From positions 84,027 to 148,026 of the forward strand of contig CAYTUG010000002.1 in NCBI GenBank assembly GCA_964441275.1: a stretch of 64,000 nucleotides of DNA. The letters are read 5' to 3'. Made by a program: the position numbers and the translations under genes. Below the pieces are notes generated by a model. That model was not told the origin of the DNA. It saw nothing but the letters and a program-made list of their open reading frames with translations, and did no database searches. Below are positions 7,539-16,134 of the stretch, one piece after another (the stretch's first letter is position 1; each line of letters starts with the position of its first letter). This DNA is from SZUA-584 sp964441275 (lineage in GTDB: Bacteria > Bacillota > Clostridia > Christensenellales > SZUA-584).

Positions 7539-9087
7539 TGCTGCTCCTCTCATCGGTGCGATAATGAGCGCCTACAGAACGTTTACGTTTATAGGCGCTC
7601 GTTAATATTTCCGCCGCAATCGATACCATGTTGTAAAACTCCATTTGACGCTGCGATACAAGCCTTAGCCCTTTCAAACTTTGCATCATTTTGTTTACAT
7701 GGCTTATGCCTTTTTTTATTTCTTTGCCTTGCCGCACAATACCGCAGTACTTGACCATAACGCCCTTAAGATGAATAATCTCGTCTTCAACGTTTAAATC
7801 AAACGCCTTACCATTCTTTATTCTTTCAAACGGCGCATGTTTGCGCACACCGGCATCGCACGCACGCTTATTTATTGTTTGCGCGCACCGCCTGCCGAAA
7901 ACAAGGCATTCGAGAGTCGAGTTGCTCGCCAGCCTGTTTGCGCCGTGCACCCCGGTAGAGGCAACCTCTCCGCATGCCAAAAGCCCCTTAACTTTTGTTT
8001 CTCCAAAAAGATTGGTCTTTATTCCCCCCATCGTGTAATGCTGAACAGGCCCAACGGGAATATAGTTTTTCGACATATCAATTCCAAACTCGAGACATTT
8101 AGAATAAATTGTGGGAAACCTTTTTATTAGAAAATCCTTTGGTTTATGGCTGATGTCAAGCCTTACAAACGGCTCTTTTTGCTTGTGGATTTCACTGTAA
8201 ATCTCCCTTGCTACTATATCGCGCGGGGCAAGCTCCGCCAGCCGGTGCCGGCCTTTCATAAAGCGCTCGCCCGCTTCGTTGTATAGAATTCCGCCCTCTC
8301 CGCGCACTGCCTCGGAAATAAGAAAGCATTGCCGGTTGCGGTTTTGCGGGGTGTACAGACCGGTAGGATGGAACTGAATAAACTCCATATTCTCTAAATC
8401 CGCCCCCGCCCTTTGCGCTAACGAAAACCCATCGCCCGTAGCCACAATAGGATTTGTGGTGTATCGATATATTTGCCCCAAACCGCCGCTTGCGATTATG
8501 ACATTGGAGGTTTTATAATAATTCCAACCGTTGCGCTCATGCACCATCAAACCACATACCTGACCGTTATCGGTAATAACATCGGCAACAAACGAATTTT
8601 CATGTATTGTTACGTTGCTTTTCGTTTTTACCCTTTCTTTTAGCGTACGCACCATTTCAAGCCCGGTTGCATCGCCTCCGGCATGCAGTATACGGTTCAT
8701 CCCATGCCCCCCCTCTCTGGTAGTGAGCAAATGTCCATGGTTGTCAAAATCAAAACGGGTACCTATAGCCAACATTTCTTTTATATCGTTTGGGCCTTCT
8801 TCAACTATTGTTTTAACCGCCTGTTCGTTGCACATGCCTGCGCCCGCATTGATTGTGTCTTGAAAATGATACAGAAAAGCATCGTCTTTTTCGGTTACCG
8901 CCGCTATTCCTCCTTGCGCCAAAGCGGACGAGCTTGTCTCCATCTGCTCTTTGGTAAACAATGCGCAATTTAGCCTAAAATCGATATGATAGGCGGCGTA
9001 AAGGCCTGCCAGCCCACTGCCTATTATGGCAACGTCAATATCATAAGCAGTATAATCGGCTCCGGCATCAAATATATATCTTCTCAT
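7531..9087 (-). CDS. nadB: L-aspartate oxidase
   Basis: A 518-residue FAD enzyme oxidising aspartate to iminoaspartate for NadA. The dinucleotide fold is IGSGLAGLYAAY near residue 26. Further family marks are SSSALAQGGIAAV, the EGGHGMNRILHAGGDATG active-site region, MEFIQFHPTGLY, RGEGGILYNEAGERFM, YTMGGIKTN and HGANRLASNSTLECLVFGRR. The helical C-terminus is present. In an anaerobe fumarate or another acceptor rather than oxygen is the likely electron sink. GGGGAATTG precedes the ATG at 9087; 12 bases separate it from nadA. Confidence 0.95.
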   Translation of the reverse strand: MRRYIFDAGADYTAYDIDVAIIGSGLAGLYAAYHIDFRLNCALFTKEQMETSSSALAQGGIAAVTEKDDAFLYHFQDTINAGAGMCNEQAVKTIVEEGPNDIKEMLAIGTRFDFDNHGHLLTTREGGHGMNRILHAGGDATGLEMVRTLKERVKTKSNVTIHENSFVADVITDNGQVCGLMVHERNGWNYYKTSNVIIASGGLGQIYRYTTNPIVATGDGFSLAQRAGADLENMEFIQFHPTGLYTPQNRNRQCFLISEAVRGEGGILYNEAGERFMKGRHRLAELAPRDIVAREIYSEIHKQKEPFVRLDISHKPKDFLIKRFPTIYSKCLEFGIDMSKNYIPVGPVQHYTMGGIKTNLFGETKVKGLLACGEVASTGVHGANRLASNSTLECLVFGRRCAQTINKRACDAGVRKHAPFERIKNGKAFDLNVEDEIIHLKGVMVKYCGIVRQGKEIKKGISHVNKMMQSLKGLRLVSQRQMEFYNMVSIAAEILTSAYKRKRSVGAHYRTDERSSND

Positions 9088-9099
9088 CAATTCCCCTGT

Positions 9100-9999
9100 T
9101 TATGCCATATCAAGCATACGCTCAAGGCTTGCCCTTGCTTTATCCATTATCTTTTCATCGAGTATTATCTCGTGTCGTTCAAATTTTAGCGCGTTAACAA
9201 CGTCTTCAATTTTTGTTTTTTTCATGTTGGCACATACAAGTTTGGACGAAAGCAAATTGAACTGTTTTTCGGGGTTTAGCTTTTTAAGTGTGTAAATAAT
9301 GCCTTCTTCAGTACCGATGATAAATTTGTTAGTGTTTGATTGTTGTGCATAGCTTATTATCTGCGAAGTGCTGCCTACAAAGTCGGCACTGTCGGTCACA
9401 TCTTTTGGGCACTCGGGATGCGCCAACAACAAAGCGCCGGGATATGCATCCCTTGCTTTTTTTACGTCAACTTTATTGGTCCTATGATGAACAATGCAAT
9501 ACCCGTCATAAGGTATTATCTCCTTTTCGGGAACATGCCTCGCAATGTAGCGGGCAAGGTTTTGATCGGGCAGGAACACTATCCTTTTTTCGTCAAGCGC
9601 GGAAATTATTTTTACAGCGTTTGACGATGTAACGCATACGTCGCATTGCGCCTTTACCTGATATGTGGAATTAACATAACATGCGACCGCCGCATCCGGA
9701 TATTTGCGCCGCAGCATTTTTACATCGTCCGCAGTCACCATTCCCGCCATCGGGCAACCCGCACCTGCGGACGGCAGCAGCACCTTTTTGCCCGGGTTTA
9801 GTATCTTGGCGCTTTCGGCCATAAACCTAACGCCGCAAAAAACTATTATATCCGCATCTGTCTGCTTCGCCTTGCTGCTCAAATCATACGAATCGCCAAT
9901 TATATCGGCTATTTCTAAAATATCGCCAGTTTGATAATAGTGTGCCAATATCACTGCGTTTTTTTGCTTTTTTAGTTTGTTAATTATCTCGGCGTACAA
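9100..9999 (-). CDS. nadA: Quinolinate synthase
   Basis: A 299-residue [4Fe-4S] enzyme condensing iminoaspartate with dihydroxyacetone phosphate to quinolinate. Visible features are the N-terminal AVILAHYYQTGDILEIADIIGDS, FCGVRFMAESAKILNP, the cluster-binding AACYV-type cysteine (VACYVNSTYQVKAQCDV), GSTSQII with LLAHPEC, and the late cysteine SKLVCANMKKT. The three-cysteine spacing fits the short NadA class. The start is TTG after AGGAGGG. It is the first gene of the minus-strand run and probably sets its transcription. Confidence 0.95.
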   Translation of the reverse strand: MYAEIINKLKKQKNAVILAHYYQTGDILEIADIIGDSYDLSSKAKQTDADIIVFCGVRFMAESAKILNPGKKVLLPSAGAGCPMAGMVTADDVKMLRRKYPDAAVACYVNSTYQVKAQCDVCVTSSNAVKIISALDEKRIVFLPDQNLARYIARHVPEKEIIPYDGYCIVHHRTNKVDVKKARDAYPGALLLAHPECPKDVTDSADFVGSTSQIISYAQQSNTNKFIIGTEEGIIYTLKKLNPEKQFNLLSSKLVCANMKKTKIEDVVNALKFERHEIILDEKIMDKARASLERMLDMA

Positions 10000-10178
10000 C
10001 GATAAGCCCTCCTGTGATGCCCCTTACCACCAGTATTTTTGATTGCTACTATATTATCAAACACAAAAGCAACTGTAAAGCTATTGTATTCGCAGCCCCA
10101 ATGTTGTAATATTCTTAATTGGGCATGACAACAACAATTTAGTTCATGCCTGCAACATTATTAGAATGGAAGTATGGT

Positions 10179-11672
10179 ATGCAAGCCCAAATTATTATTG
10201 TCGTTTATTCACTGTTACTTATTGCGATTGGTATTTTTGCAAGCAAAAAAACAAAAACTTTAGATGATTTCGTTTTAGGCGGACGAAATATAGGCGCTTT
10301 TATGTCCGCGTTAGCCTACGGTACAACATATTTTTCCGCTGTCATTTTTGTTGGATACGCAGGCCGTTTCGGGTGGGACTTAGGAATATCCGTAACGTAT
10401 ATAGGCATAGCCAACGCGGTTATAGGCACTTGGCTTGCGTGGAAGCTGCTCGCAAAGCCAACGAGGCACATTACCTTGCGCCTCGGTTCGGCTACCATGC
10501 CGGATTTCTTTTTTAAACGTTACAAGTCAAAAGCGTTAAAAATAACCACAGCTATAATCATATTTGTCTTTTTAGTCCCGTATTGCGCAAGCGTTTACCA
10601 GGGTATATCTTATTTTTCCGAGACCGTACTAAACGTTCCATACGAATACTGCATGATCGGAATGGCGGTTTTGACCGCGGTCTACTTGATTGCGGGAGGC
10701 TATATCGCCGCCGCCCTGACGAACTTTGTTCAGGCTATTGTTATGGCGGCAGGCATAATATTAATGCTGCTTTTTGTTTTGGGCTCTCCGCAGGTTTCCG
10801 GTCTATCCGAAGGGCTCTCGCGCATAGCGTCAATCACGCAAAGCAATCCCGGTTCTTTCAATTCCTCCAATATGATTACCCTGATATCGTTAATTATACT
10901 TACAAGCCTTGGAACATGGGGTTTGCCGCAAATGGTGCATAAATTTTACGCGATTAAAGATAACCGTGCAATAACCCACGGCACGGTAATATCTACCGTC
11001 TTTGCACTGTTAGTCGGCGGAATTGCATATTTTACGGGCGGCCTGGGGCGGTTATTTTTAAGCGAAGCTCCGGCGGATCTTGATATGGTAATGCCGCTTA
11101 TGCTAAGCGCAGCGCTTCCCCAGGCGCTGCTCGGGCTGATACTTGTTCTGCTGCTTGCCGCGTCAATGTCAACGCTTTCCTCATTGGTGCTCGTTTCCTC
11201 TACCGCTATTTCGTTAGATTTGGCAAAGGATATTTTGCGCCCAAAAATGAAAGAAAAAAACACAATGATGTTAACCCGGGCTCTTTGCGCTTTGTTTGTA
11301 TTGCTATCCGTAGTTATCGCATTGTTAAAGCCTGCCGCCATAGTCACTCTTATGAGCTATTCTTGGGGTGCAATTTCGGGCAGCTTTTTAGCACCGTTCC
11401 TCTTCGGGGTCCGCTGGAAGAACGTTACCAAGGCGGGAGCATGGGCGGGGGTGATAGTCGGATTTTCTGTAAGCGTAATTTTTATGATACTTAACATTGC
11501 GAACGTTTTGCCAAAATGGATAAGCCCGCCTGTTATTGGCTCTATGGCTATGCTGCTTTCCCTTGCGGCTACCCCCGTTGTCAGCATTGTTTCAAAAAAG
11601 TTTGATTCCGCGCACCTTGATTACGTTTTCGGGCGCTCGGCCGGCAGCGCTAACTCTGAACCGGAATCGTAA
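10179..11672 (+). CDS. Sodium:solute symporter (SSS family)
   Basis: About 497 residues with some 13 membrane helices. Near the start KKTKTLDDFVLGGRNIGAFMSALAYGTTYFSA is the SSS signature region; NFVQAIVMAAGIILML and GTWGLPQMVHKFYAIKD follow in the core. It resembles the PutP/PanF branch, but the substrate cannot be assigned. I chose the ATG at 10179 because GGAAG lies upstream of it and the first helix begins there; an in-frame ATG at 10146 adds 11 residues without a ribosome site. It is a single gene closed by a hairpin terminator. Confidence 0.88.
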   Translation: MQAQIIIVVYSLLLIAIGIFASKKTKTLDDFVLGGRNIGAFMSALAYGTTYFSAVIFVGYAGRFGWDLGISVTYIGIANAVIGTWLAWKLLAKPTRHITLRLGSATMPDFFFKRYKSKALKITTAIIIFVFLVPYCASVYQGISYFSETVLNVPYEYCMIGMAVLTAVYLIAGGYIAAALTNFVQAIVMAAGIILMLLFVLGSPQVSGLSEGLSRIASITQSNPGSFNSSNMITLISLIILTSLGTWGLPQMVHKFYAIKDNRAITHGTVISTVFALLVGGIAYFTGGLGRLFLSEAPADLDMVMPLMLSAALPQALLGLILVLLLAASMSTLSSLVLVSSTAISLDLAKDILRPKMKEKNTMMLTRALCALFVLLSVVIALLKPAAIVTLMSYSWGAISGSFLAPFLFGVRWKNVTKAGAWAGVIVGFSVSVIFMILNIANVLPKWISPPVIGSMAMLLSLAATPVVSIVSKKFDSAHLDYVFGRSAGSANSEPES

Positions 11673-11691
11673 AAAGTTGCATAGCAGCCTA

Positions 11692-11726
11692 AAAAAGCGC
11701 CCGCGTATAAGGCGCTTTTGTTTTTG
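11692..11726 (+). terminator. Bidirectional rho-independent terminator
   Basis: Arms AAAAGCGCC (11693-11701) and GGCGCTTTT (11711-11719), with T-runs on both strands. It serves the symporter (+) and the convergent NlpC/P60 gene (-). Confidence 0.8.
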
Positions 11727-12653
11727 TTAAAAAATCCGGCGTGCAAACGCTAAATTGCGAGTCCAGTAAACATTATCAATTGTACTTAACATCACCTTTG
11801 CTTGACCGGACGACGCATGGACAAACTGCCCGTTGCCTAAATATATGCCCATATGCCCTATGGCAGGCGATTCGTCCGACCTGAAGAACAGCAAATCCCC
11901 TTTTGCTAAATTGTCCTTGCCCGATATTTTAGACCACGTTGAAACCGCACTGTAGCCCGCCGAAGAAAGCCTTGTAACGCTATACCCCGCCTGCGTCATT
12001 GCATAGAACGCAAGTCCGGAACAATCATACGAATCCGGCCCGGCAGCGCCCAAAGCATAAGGCTTATTTGTCTGCGCCGCCGCAATATCCGCAACGGAGA
12101 AGGCGGCGTTTTTTACCGGGCTGGCCAAAGCCGCCGTTTTTGCTTTATTAGAAAAAAGCATTTTGCGCGTTAACGGCCCCGCTATACCGTCAACAACAAG
12201 CCCGTGTTCGCGTTGGAATTGTTTAACGGATTTAAGCGTTACAGCTCCGAAAACCCCTGTGCCTACCCCTGAAAAATATCCAAGCGTTTTTAGCCTAAGC
12301 TGCATTGATTGCACGGCTTGACCACTGTTTCCTGCGCGCAACACAAGGCTTTTTGCAGAATTAGAATATAACTTGTTTAACGTTATAGGTCCGGCTATAC
12401 CGTCCGCGGCAGTTCCGTTTACGCTTTGAAATCTTGTTACCGCAGTGTGTGTAAGCGTTGCAAAGTTGCCGGTAGCGCCGTGATAGTCGAGATATCCCAA
12501 ATCGTGCAACCGGTTTTGCAGCCTGACAACCTCTTCGCCTTTGCTGCCCAAACGCAAAAGAGTTACTGCCGCTTGCGGCCTATGAATAAAAGCAAACATA
12601 ACCGTAAGAACACAAGCTATGACAACAATAAGTTTAATAACTTTCTTGCCCAT
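11727..12653 (-). CDS. Secreted NlpC/P60 peptidoglycan hydrolase with two peptidoglycan-binding domains
   Basis: A 308-residue exported wall hydrolase. After a signal peptide or anchor (about residues 5-28) come two PG_binding_1 domains, LGSKGEEVVRLQNRLHDLGYL near 34 and GNSGQAVQSMQLRLKTLGYF near 108. The C-terminal NlpC/P60 domain begins near 195. Catalytic residues are Cys in YDCSGLAFY, His in GHMGIYLGN and a third polar His in FVHASS. It should cut the D-Glu-diamino acid bond of stem peptides, perhaps in spore or vegetative wall turnover. GGGGGG lies seven bases before the ATG. Confidence 0.93.
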   Translation of the reverse strand: MGKKVIKLIVVIACVLTVMFAFIHRPQAAVTLLRLGSKGEEVVRLQNRLHDLGYLDYHGATGNFATLTHTAVTRFQSVNGTAADGIAGPITLNKLYSNSAKSLVLRAGNSGQAVQSMQLRLKTLGYFSGVGTGVFGAVTLKSVKQFQREHGLVVDGIAGPLTRKMLFSNKAKTAALASPVKNAAFSVADIAAAQTNKPYALGAAGPDSYDCSGLAFYAMTQAGYSVTRLSSAGYSAVSTWSKISGKDNLAKGDLLFFRSDESPAIGHMGIYLGNGQFVHASSGQAKVMLSTIDNVYWTRNLAFARRIF

Positions 12654-12870
12654 GTTTATACCCCCCGTTTCTAAGTTCCACGATTATAACCATAAACTTA
12701 TCGTTTGCACAAAACTAATAGGCATGCGCTATCACAGCCTATCTGTAAGCAGCCGCTTTTATTACGTTTATGTTACGCAATGGTTACATTTCAAAGGGAA
12801 TAGCGCGCGTATCCTCGGTTTAGAGTTTTATATATTAACATTATCTCCGTATATTGGAACTGCGGACACA

Positions 12871-12896
12871 AAAAAGAGACCCTGCGGTCTCTTTAT
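12871..12896 (-). terminator. Terminator of the perR-superoxide reductase-rubrerythrin operon
   Basis: Arms AAAGAGACC (12873-12881) and GGTCTCTTT (12886-12894), loop CTGC, followed on the minus strand by six T. Confidence 0.85.
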
Positions 12897-12900
12897 AATA

Positions 12901-13437
12901 TCAGTACGTCTGCGCATAGAGTTCGAAAAACGCTTTGGGATGAGCGCATACAGGGCATAGATCCGGAGCTTCTTTCCCCACAAAACGGTGTCCGCAATTT
13001 GAGCATTTCCATTCCACCGCTTCGTCACGTTTAAAAACTATACCCGCTTTTATGTTTTCGTACAGTTTATTATAACGTTCCTCATGCTTTTTTTCTACCC
13101 CCGCCACTCCTTCAAATAAATCGGCAATATCATCAAAGCCTTCTTCTCTCGCTTCTTTCGCCATGCGCGGATACATTTGAGACCATTCGTCATTCTCTCC
13201 CGCCGCCGCTGTTACAAGGTTATCCATAGTAGAGCCTATGCCTGCGTAGAGTTTGTACCAAAGTTTTGCATGTTCCTTTTCATTATCTGCCGTTTCAGCG
13301 AATATATTTGATATTTGAACATAGCCTTCACTTTTAGCGCGCGATGCAAAGTAATTATATTTATTGCGCGCCATCGATTCGCCTGCAAATGCTTCCATCA
13401 GATTTTCCTCAGTTTTGGTACCTCTTAGTTTCTTCAT
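12901..13437 (-). CDS. rbr: Rubrerythrin
   Basis: A 178-residue peroxide-reducing non-haem iron protein. The ferritin-like domain supplies the di-iron ligands: Glu in NLMEAFAGESMARNKY, the EKEH of ADNEKEHAKLWY, and Glu/His in VAGVEKKHEERY. The C-terminal rubredoxin-like domain holds iron with CSNCGHRF and CPVCAHPK. It takes electrons from NADH through rubredoxin-type carriers to reduce hydrogen peroxide. Placement behind a Fur/PerR regulator and superoxide reductase gives an oxidative-stress operon typical of anaerobic Clostridia. AAGGAG precedes the ATG. Confidence 0.96.
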   Translation of the reverse strand: MKKLRGTKTEENLMEAFAGESMARNKYNYFASRAKSEGYVQISNIFAETADNEKEHAKLWYKLYAGIGSTMDNLVTAAAGENDEWSQMYPRMAKEAREEGFDDIADLFEGVAGVEKKHEERYNKLYENIKAGIVFKRDEAVEWKCSNCGHRFVGKEAPDLCPVCAHPKAFFELYAQTY

Positions 13438-13453
13438 TTATCATTCTCCTTTA

Positions 13454-13843
13454 TTAACTTATTTTCTTTTTCCACAGTCCATGTATATTGCAATACGCAT
13501 ATACCGTGTCTACGTCCATCACATTGACCTGAAACAACGCCTGCGGTTCGTCCCCCGGGTTAAGCCGCGCGCGAACGTGCTGGTTGTTTTTCTTCGCAAT
13601 GTCGATGAAACAAAAATAGTGCTCCTCCGACATCGGATGGGGTATGCTGCCTAACTTTACCATGGTATTGTTGCCTTGGGGAACCACAACCGGAATGTGT
13701 TTTTCTTTTCCTTCGTCCGATTCTTTTGCCTCAAGGCGCATCATTGGCTGCTCACAACACACAAGCGTTGGGCTGCCCGGTTTTAATATGCAAACAACAT
13801 GTCCACATACCTTACAGTGGTAATAGTCTCCATATTGAGTCAT
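13454..13843 (-). CDS. Desulfoferrodoxin-type superoxide reductase
   Basis: A 129-residue protein with both iron sites. The N-terminal desulforedoxin centre is YHCKVCGH followed by LVCCEQPM. The catalytic centre uses His in KHIPVVV, the pair in IPHPMSEEHY, and the late Cys/His of YAYCNIHGLW. It reduces superoxide to peroxide without making oxygen, and the neighbouring rubrerythrin can then remove the peroxide. The start is ATG at 13841-13843 after AAGGAGGAAGC; an upstream frame of 16 codons has no ribosome site. It lies 13 bases downstream of the regulator. Confidence 0.95.
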   Translation of the reverse strand: MTQYGDYYHCKVCGHVVCILKPGSPTLVCCEQPMMRLEAKESDEGKEKHIPVVVPQGNNTMVKLGSIPHPMSEEHYFCFIDIAKKNNQHVRARLNPGDEPQALFQVNVMDVDTVYAYCNIHGLWKKKIS

Positions 13844-13856
13844 TGACGCTTCCTCC

Positions 13857-14246
13857 TTATTTATTTTTATAGCAATCACTGCACAATCCATAGTAAGTGA
13901 CGCTACAAGCTTCGATGTAGTGACCTTTTTTATCCGCGCACTTTAAAATATCTTTTTCAGTTTCTATGTCATAGACGCCGCCGCATTTTTTACAATAAAG
14001 ATGAGAATGCATAGTTGTATCCGCATCGTATCTGTCAAAAGAGCCGCCATGCGAAAGCCTTTGTACCAACCCCTGGCTTTCCAAAACCCCAAGGTTTCTG
14101 TACACGGTGCTAAGGCTAAGCCTTGGAAACTTTATCAGCATATTTTCATAAAGCCAATTTGCACCGGGATGAGCGTTCGTCGACTTAAGCAGATAAAGCA
14201 GATGCTTTCGTTGCTTAGTGTTTCTAACCCTTAGCTCTTTATGCAA
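13857..14246 (-). CDS. perR: Fur-family peroxide-type regulator (PerR-like)
   Basis: About 129 residues. The winged helix has LSLSTVYRNLGVLESQGLV, the Fur-family recognition region. The metal part has FDRYDADTTMHSHLYCKKCGG and a final CSDCYK, giving two CxxC motifs for structural zinc and Asp/His residues placed as in the PerR regulatory iron site. PerR senses peroxide by oxidising a His ligand. Fur or Zur cannot be excluded by sequence, but the linked superoxide reductase and rubrerythrin favour PerR. I chose the TTG at 14246, six bases after GGAG; a TTG at 14258 lacks a ribosome site. Confidence 0.82.
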   Translation of the reverse strand: MHKELRVRNTKQRKHLLYLLKSTNAHPGANWLYENMLIKFPRLSLSTVYRNLGVLESQGLVQRLSHGGSFDRYDADTTMHSHLYCKKCGGVYDIETEKDILKCADKKGHYIEACSVTYYGLCSDCYKNK

Positions 14247-14264
14247 TTTACACTCCAAACATAA

Positions 14265-14281
14265 TTAATAAACGTTATTGA
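14265..14281. promoter_or_regulatory. Candidate regulator operator over the perR start site
   Basis: Inverted repeat TTAATAA-ACG-TTATTGA (6 of 7 pairs), AT-rich and overlapping the predicted +1 near 14276. It is not a canonical 7-1-7 Per box, but its position suits autorepression. Confidence 0.4.
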
Positions 14282-14282
14282 T

Positions 14283-14311
14283 AAGATATCAAACATATTG
14301 TGCTCTGTCAA
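14283..14311 (-). promoter_or_regulatory. Predicted promoter of perR-superoxide reductase-rubrerythrin
   Basis: Minus strand TTGACA (14306-14311), a 17-base spacer, TATCTT (14283-14288). Confidence 0.75.
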
Positions 14312-14312
14312 C

Positions 14313-14342
14313 AAAAAACGCCTTTGCAAAGACGTTTTTTTT
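14313..14342 (-). terminator. Terminator after the nfeD-floA operon
   Basis: Arms AAAAAACG (14313-14320) and CGTTTTTT (14333-14340), with an inner CTTTGCAAAG palindrome and T-rich ends. It lies downstream of the gene ending at 14377. Confidence 0.7.
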
Positions 14343-14376
14343 ATGCGGGATTATTAATAATTAAACAGCCAAATAT

Positions 14377-14898
14377 TTAGCGGCGTTTGCGCCCAAGTAT
14401 TTCGGAATATACAAAACCGCTTAAAATTTCGTTGCTGCCAAATGTAAGATCTAAGCCCCTTCCCGTATGCTTTGAAATTTTTTCATCGGCCTTAATTTCT
14501 TTAGCCATTTCTTTTATCTCTGTAAGCGAACTTTCCGAATGCTCTTGAATGCTTTGGCTTAGCGAATGCCCGGGCGTTATGGTATAGCCCGACGTCCCTT
14601 CTGATGAGTTCATGGGCACAGGGTTTTTAAGGCTGCCCCATTGCAATGGTCTAAGGGTATTTAATTCATCGGTAGTTTTAGCATCCTGAACAATTGGCCG
14701 GCTAAATTTTTGTACTGTATCATTGGTTTGCGCTGTTGGCTTTTGCTCTGGTTGCATATCGTCAAACAACGAAAACGCGCGCGCAACATCGCTTCCGACA
14801 GGGCGCGCCGGCTCTTCATCTTTCTTATGTTTTGATTTAGACGATGCGGACACAACAGCCGAAATAACGGCTATTAAAATAATCAGCAGCAGTTCCAT
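14377..14898 (-). CDS. Unrecognised membrane-anchored protein in the floA operon
   Basis: A 173-residue protein with one N-terminal membrane helix (MELLLIILIAVISAVVSAS) followed by a Lys/Ser-rich and then long polar, probably disordered region. I recognise no domain. The C-terminus (GRGLDLTFGSNEILSGFVYSEILGRKRR) looks more ordered. It starts ten bases after floA and is the last gene of the nfeD-zinc ribbon-floA operon, so it may be a client or accessory of flotillin membrane domains. Similar small proteins following floA occur in Clostridia, but this link is positional. Confidence 0.8.
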   Translation of the reverse strand: MELLLIILIAVISAVVSASSKSKHKKDEEPARPVGSDVARAFSLFDDMQPEQKPTAQTNDTVQKFSRPIVQDAKTTDELNTLRPLQWGSLKNPVPMNSSEGTSGYTITPGHSLSQSIQEHSESSLTEIKEMAKEIKADEKISKHTGRGLDLTFGSNEILSGFVYSEILGRKRR

Positions 14899-14907
14899 AA
14901 TAAAAAA

Positions 14908-15906
14908 TTACTCCTGCATCTCGGCGTCAGGTTTGGGGTTGGCCGCGTTTGATATCGAATCGCGCATGCTTGTGTCGGCAATAGTGTTTTTCATATTATA
15001 ATAGTCCATTATCCCAAGGTTGCCTTCTTTAAACGCAACAGCCATAGCGCGCGGTATTTCCGCTTCCGCCTCCACAACTTTCGCACGCATTTCCTGCACC
15101 GACGCTAACATTTCCTGTTCCTTTGCTACTGCCATTGCCCTGCGCTCCTCGGCTTTAGCCTGCGCTATTCGTTTATCGGCTTGCGCTTGGTCAATCTGCA
15201 GCTGGGCGCCTATATTGCGCCCGACATCAACGTCGGCAATATCAATTGATAATATTTCAAACGCTGTCCCCGCATCAAGCCCCTTGCCCAAAACCGTTTT
15301 AGAGATTAAATCGGGGTTTTCAAGAACTTGCTTATGCGTTAACGCGGAACCGACGGTGGTGACAATGCCCTCTCCCACACGCGCAATTATAGTTTCCTCT
15401 CCTGCGCCTCCCACCAAACGGTCTATGTTTGCGCGCACGGTAACACGCGCTTTTGCGCGCAGTTCAATACCGTCTTTGGCAATTGCCGCAACAACGGGCG
15501 TTTCGATAACTTTGGGGTTAACGCTCATTTTGACCGCGGTCAAAACATCGCGACCGGCAAGATCTATGGCGGTGGCACGCTTGAAGTTCAAGGGTATATC
15601 CGCCTTTTGCGCCGCTATCAGCGCATCGACCACTCTATCAACGTTGCCGCCGGCAAGATAATGCTGCTCTAACATATCGGTTGTCATCTCAATACCCGCC
15701 TTTACCGCTTTTATAAGCGGATTGGCAATGTTGGCCGGAGTGATTTTTCTCAAACGCATCCCGACAAGCGATATAATTCTAAGCTTCACACCCGCCGCAC
15801 GCGCCGCAATCCAGAGCCGCACGGGTACGAAACTAAAGAAAAATACTATCAGGATAAACCCCGCGGTAATAGCCGCAATAATCAACCATACACTCGGATC
15901 ATTCAT
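14908..15906 (-). CDS. floA: Flotillin-like membrane-domain scaffold
   Basis: A 332-residue SPFH protein. One membrane segment (about residues 7-28) precedes the RLWIAARAAGVKLRIISLVGMRLRKI stretch typical of YqfA/FloA. The SPFH core includes AAQKADIPLNFKRATAIDLAGRDV and GEGIVTTVGSALTHKQVLENPD. Next comes an Ala/Glu-rich coiled coil with QADKRIAQAKAEERRAMAVAKEQEM, and a variable tail. Flotillins organise ordered lipid domains in the inner membrane. NfeD partners with FloA in Bacillus, and an nfeD gene lies just upstream here. Confidence 0.95.
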   Translation of the reverse strand: MNDPSVWLIIAAITAGFILIVFFFSFVPVRLWIAARAAGVKLRIISLVGMRLRKITPANIANPLIKAVKAGIEMTTDMLEQHYLAGGNVDRVVDALIAAQKADIPLNFKRATAIDLAGRDVLTAVKMSVNPKVIETPVVAAIAKDGIELRAKARVTVRANIDRLVGGAGEETIIARVGEGIVTTVGSALTHKQVLENPDLISKTVLGKGLDAGTAFEILSIDIADVDVGRNIGAQLQIDQAQADKRIAQAKAEERRAMAVAKEQEMLASVQEMRAKVVEAEAEIPRAMAVAFKEGNLGIMDYYNMKNTIADTSMRDSISNAANPKPDAEMQE

Positions 15907-15924
15907 ATCATACTCTCCTTTTTT

Positions 15925-16134
15925 CTATATAAATAAGCCCAATAAATAATATATCACCATAATAAACAAAATAAACCCGCCGGTATAAATGCAAACAAGC
16001 AACAGCCTTTTAAAATCGGTCTTAACTTCGGGGGTGCTTTCTTTTTCCATCAAATAAGCTTCGCATTTTTTGCAAAACTTTGCTTTGTCCGAATACTCTA
16101 TTTTGCAAACCGGGCAATATTTCATTTTATTCAT
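15925..16134 (-). CDS. Small zinc-ribbon membrane protein between nfeD and floA
   Basis: Sixty-nine residues. The N-terminus is a double CxxC zinc ribbon (YCPVCKIEY and FCKKCEAYL); a short linker leads to one membrane helix (LLLVCIYTGGFILFIMVIYYLLGLF) near the C-terminus. The start ATG at 16132-16134 overlaps the nfeD stop (ATGAATAA), implying coupled translation. No function is known to me; its place between nfeD and floA makes it a candidate third partner of that membrane system. Confidence 0.82.
   Translation of the reverse strand: MNKMKYCPVCKIEYSDKAKFCKKCEAYLMEKESTPEVKTDFKRLLLVCIYTGGFILFIMVIYYLLGLFI

Noticed and set aside
15020..15661. A 213-codon plus-strand frame
   Set aside because: It is the antisense shadow of floA, Ala/Ser-rich as expected from the Ala-rich coiled coil, with no ribosome site.
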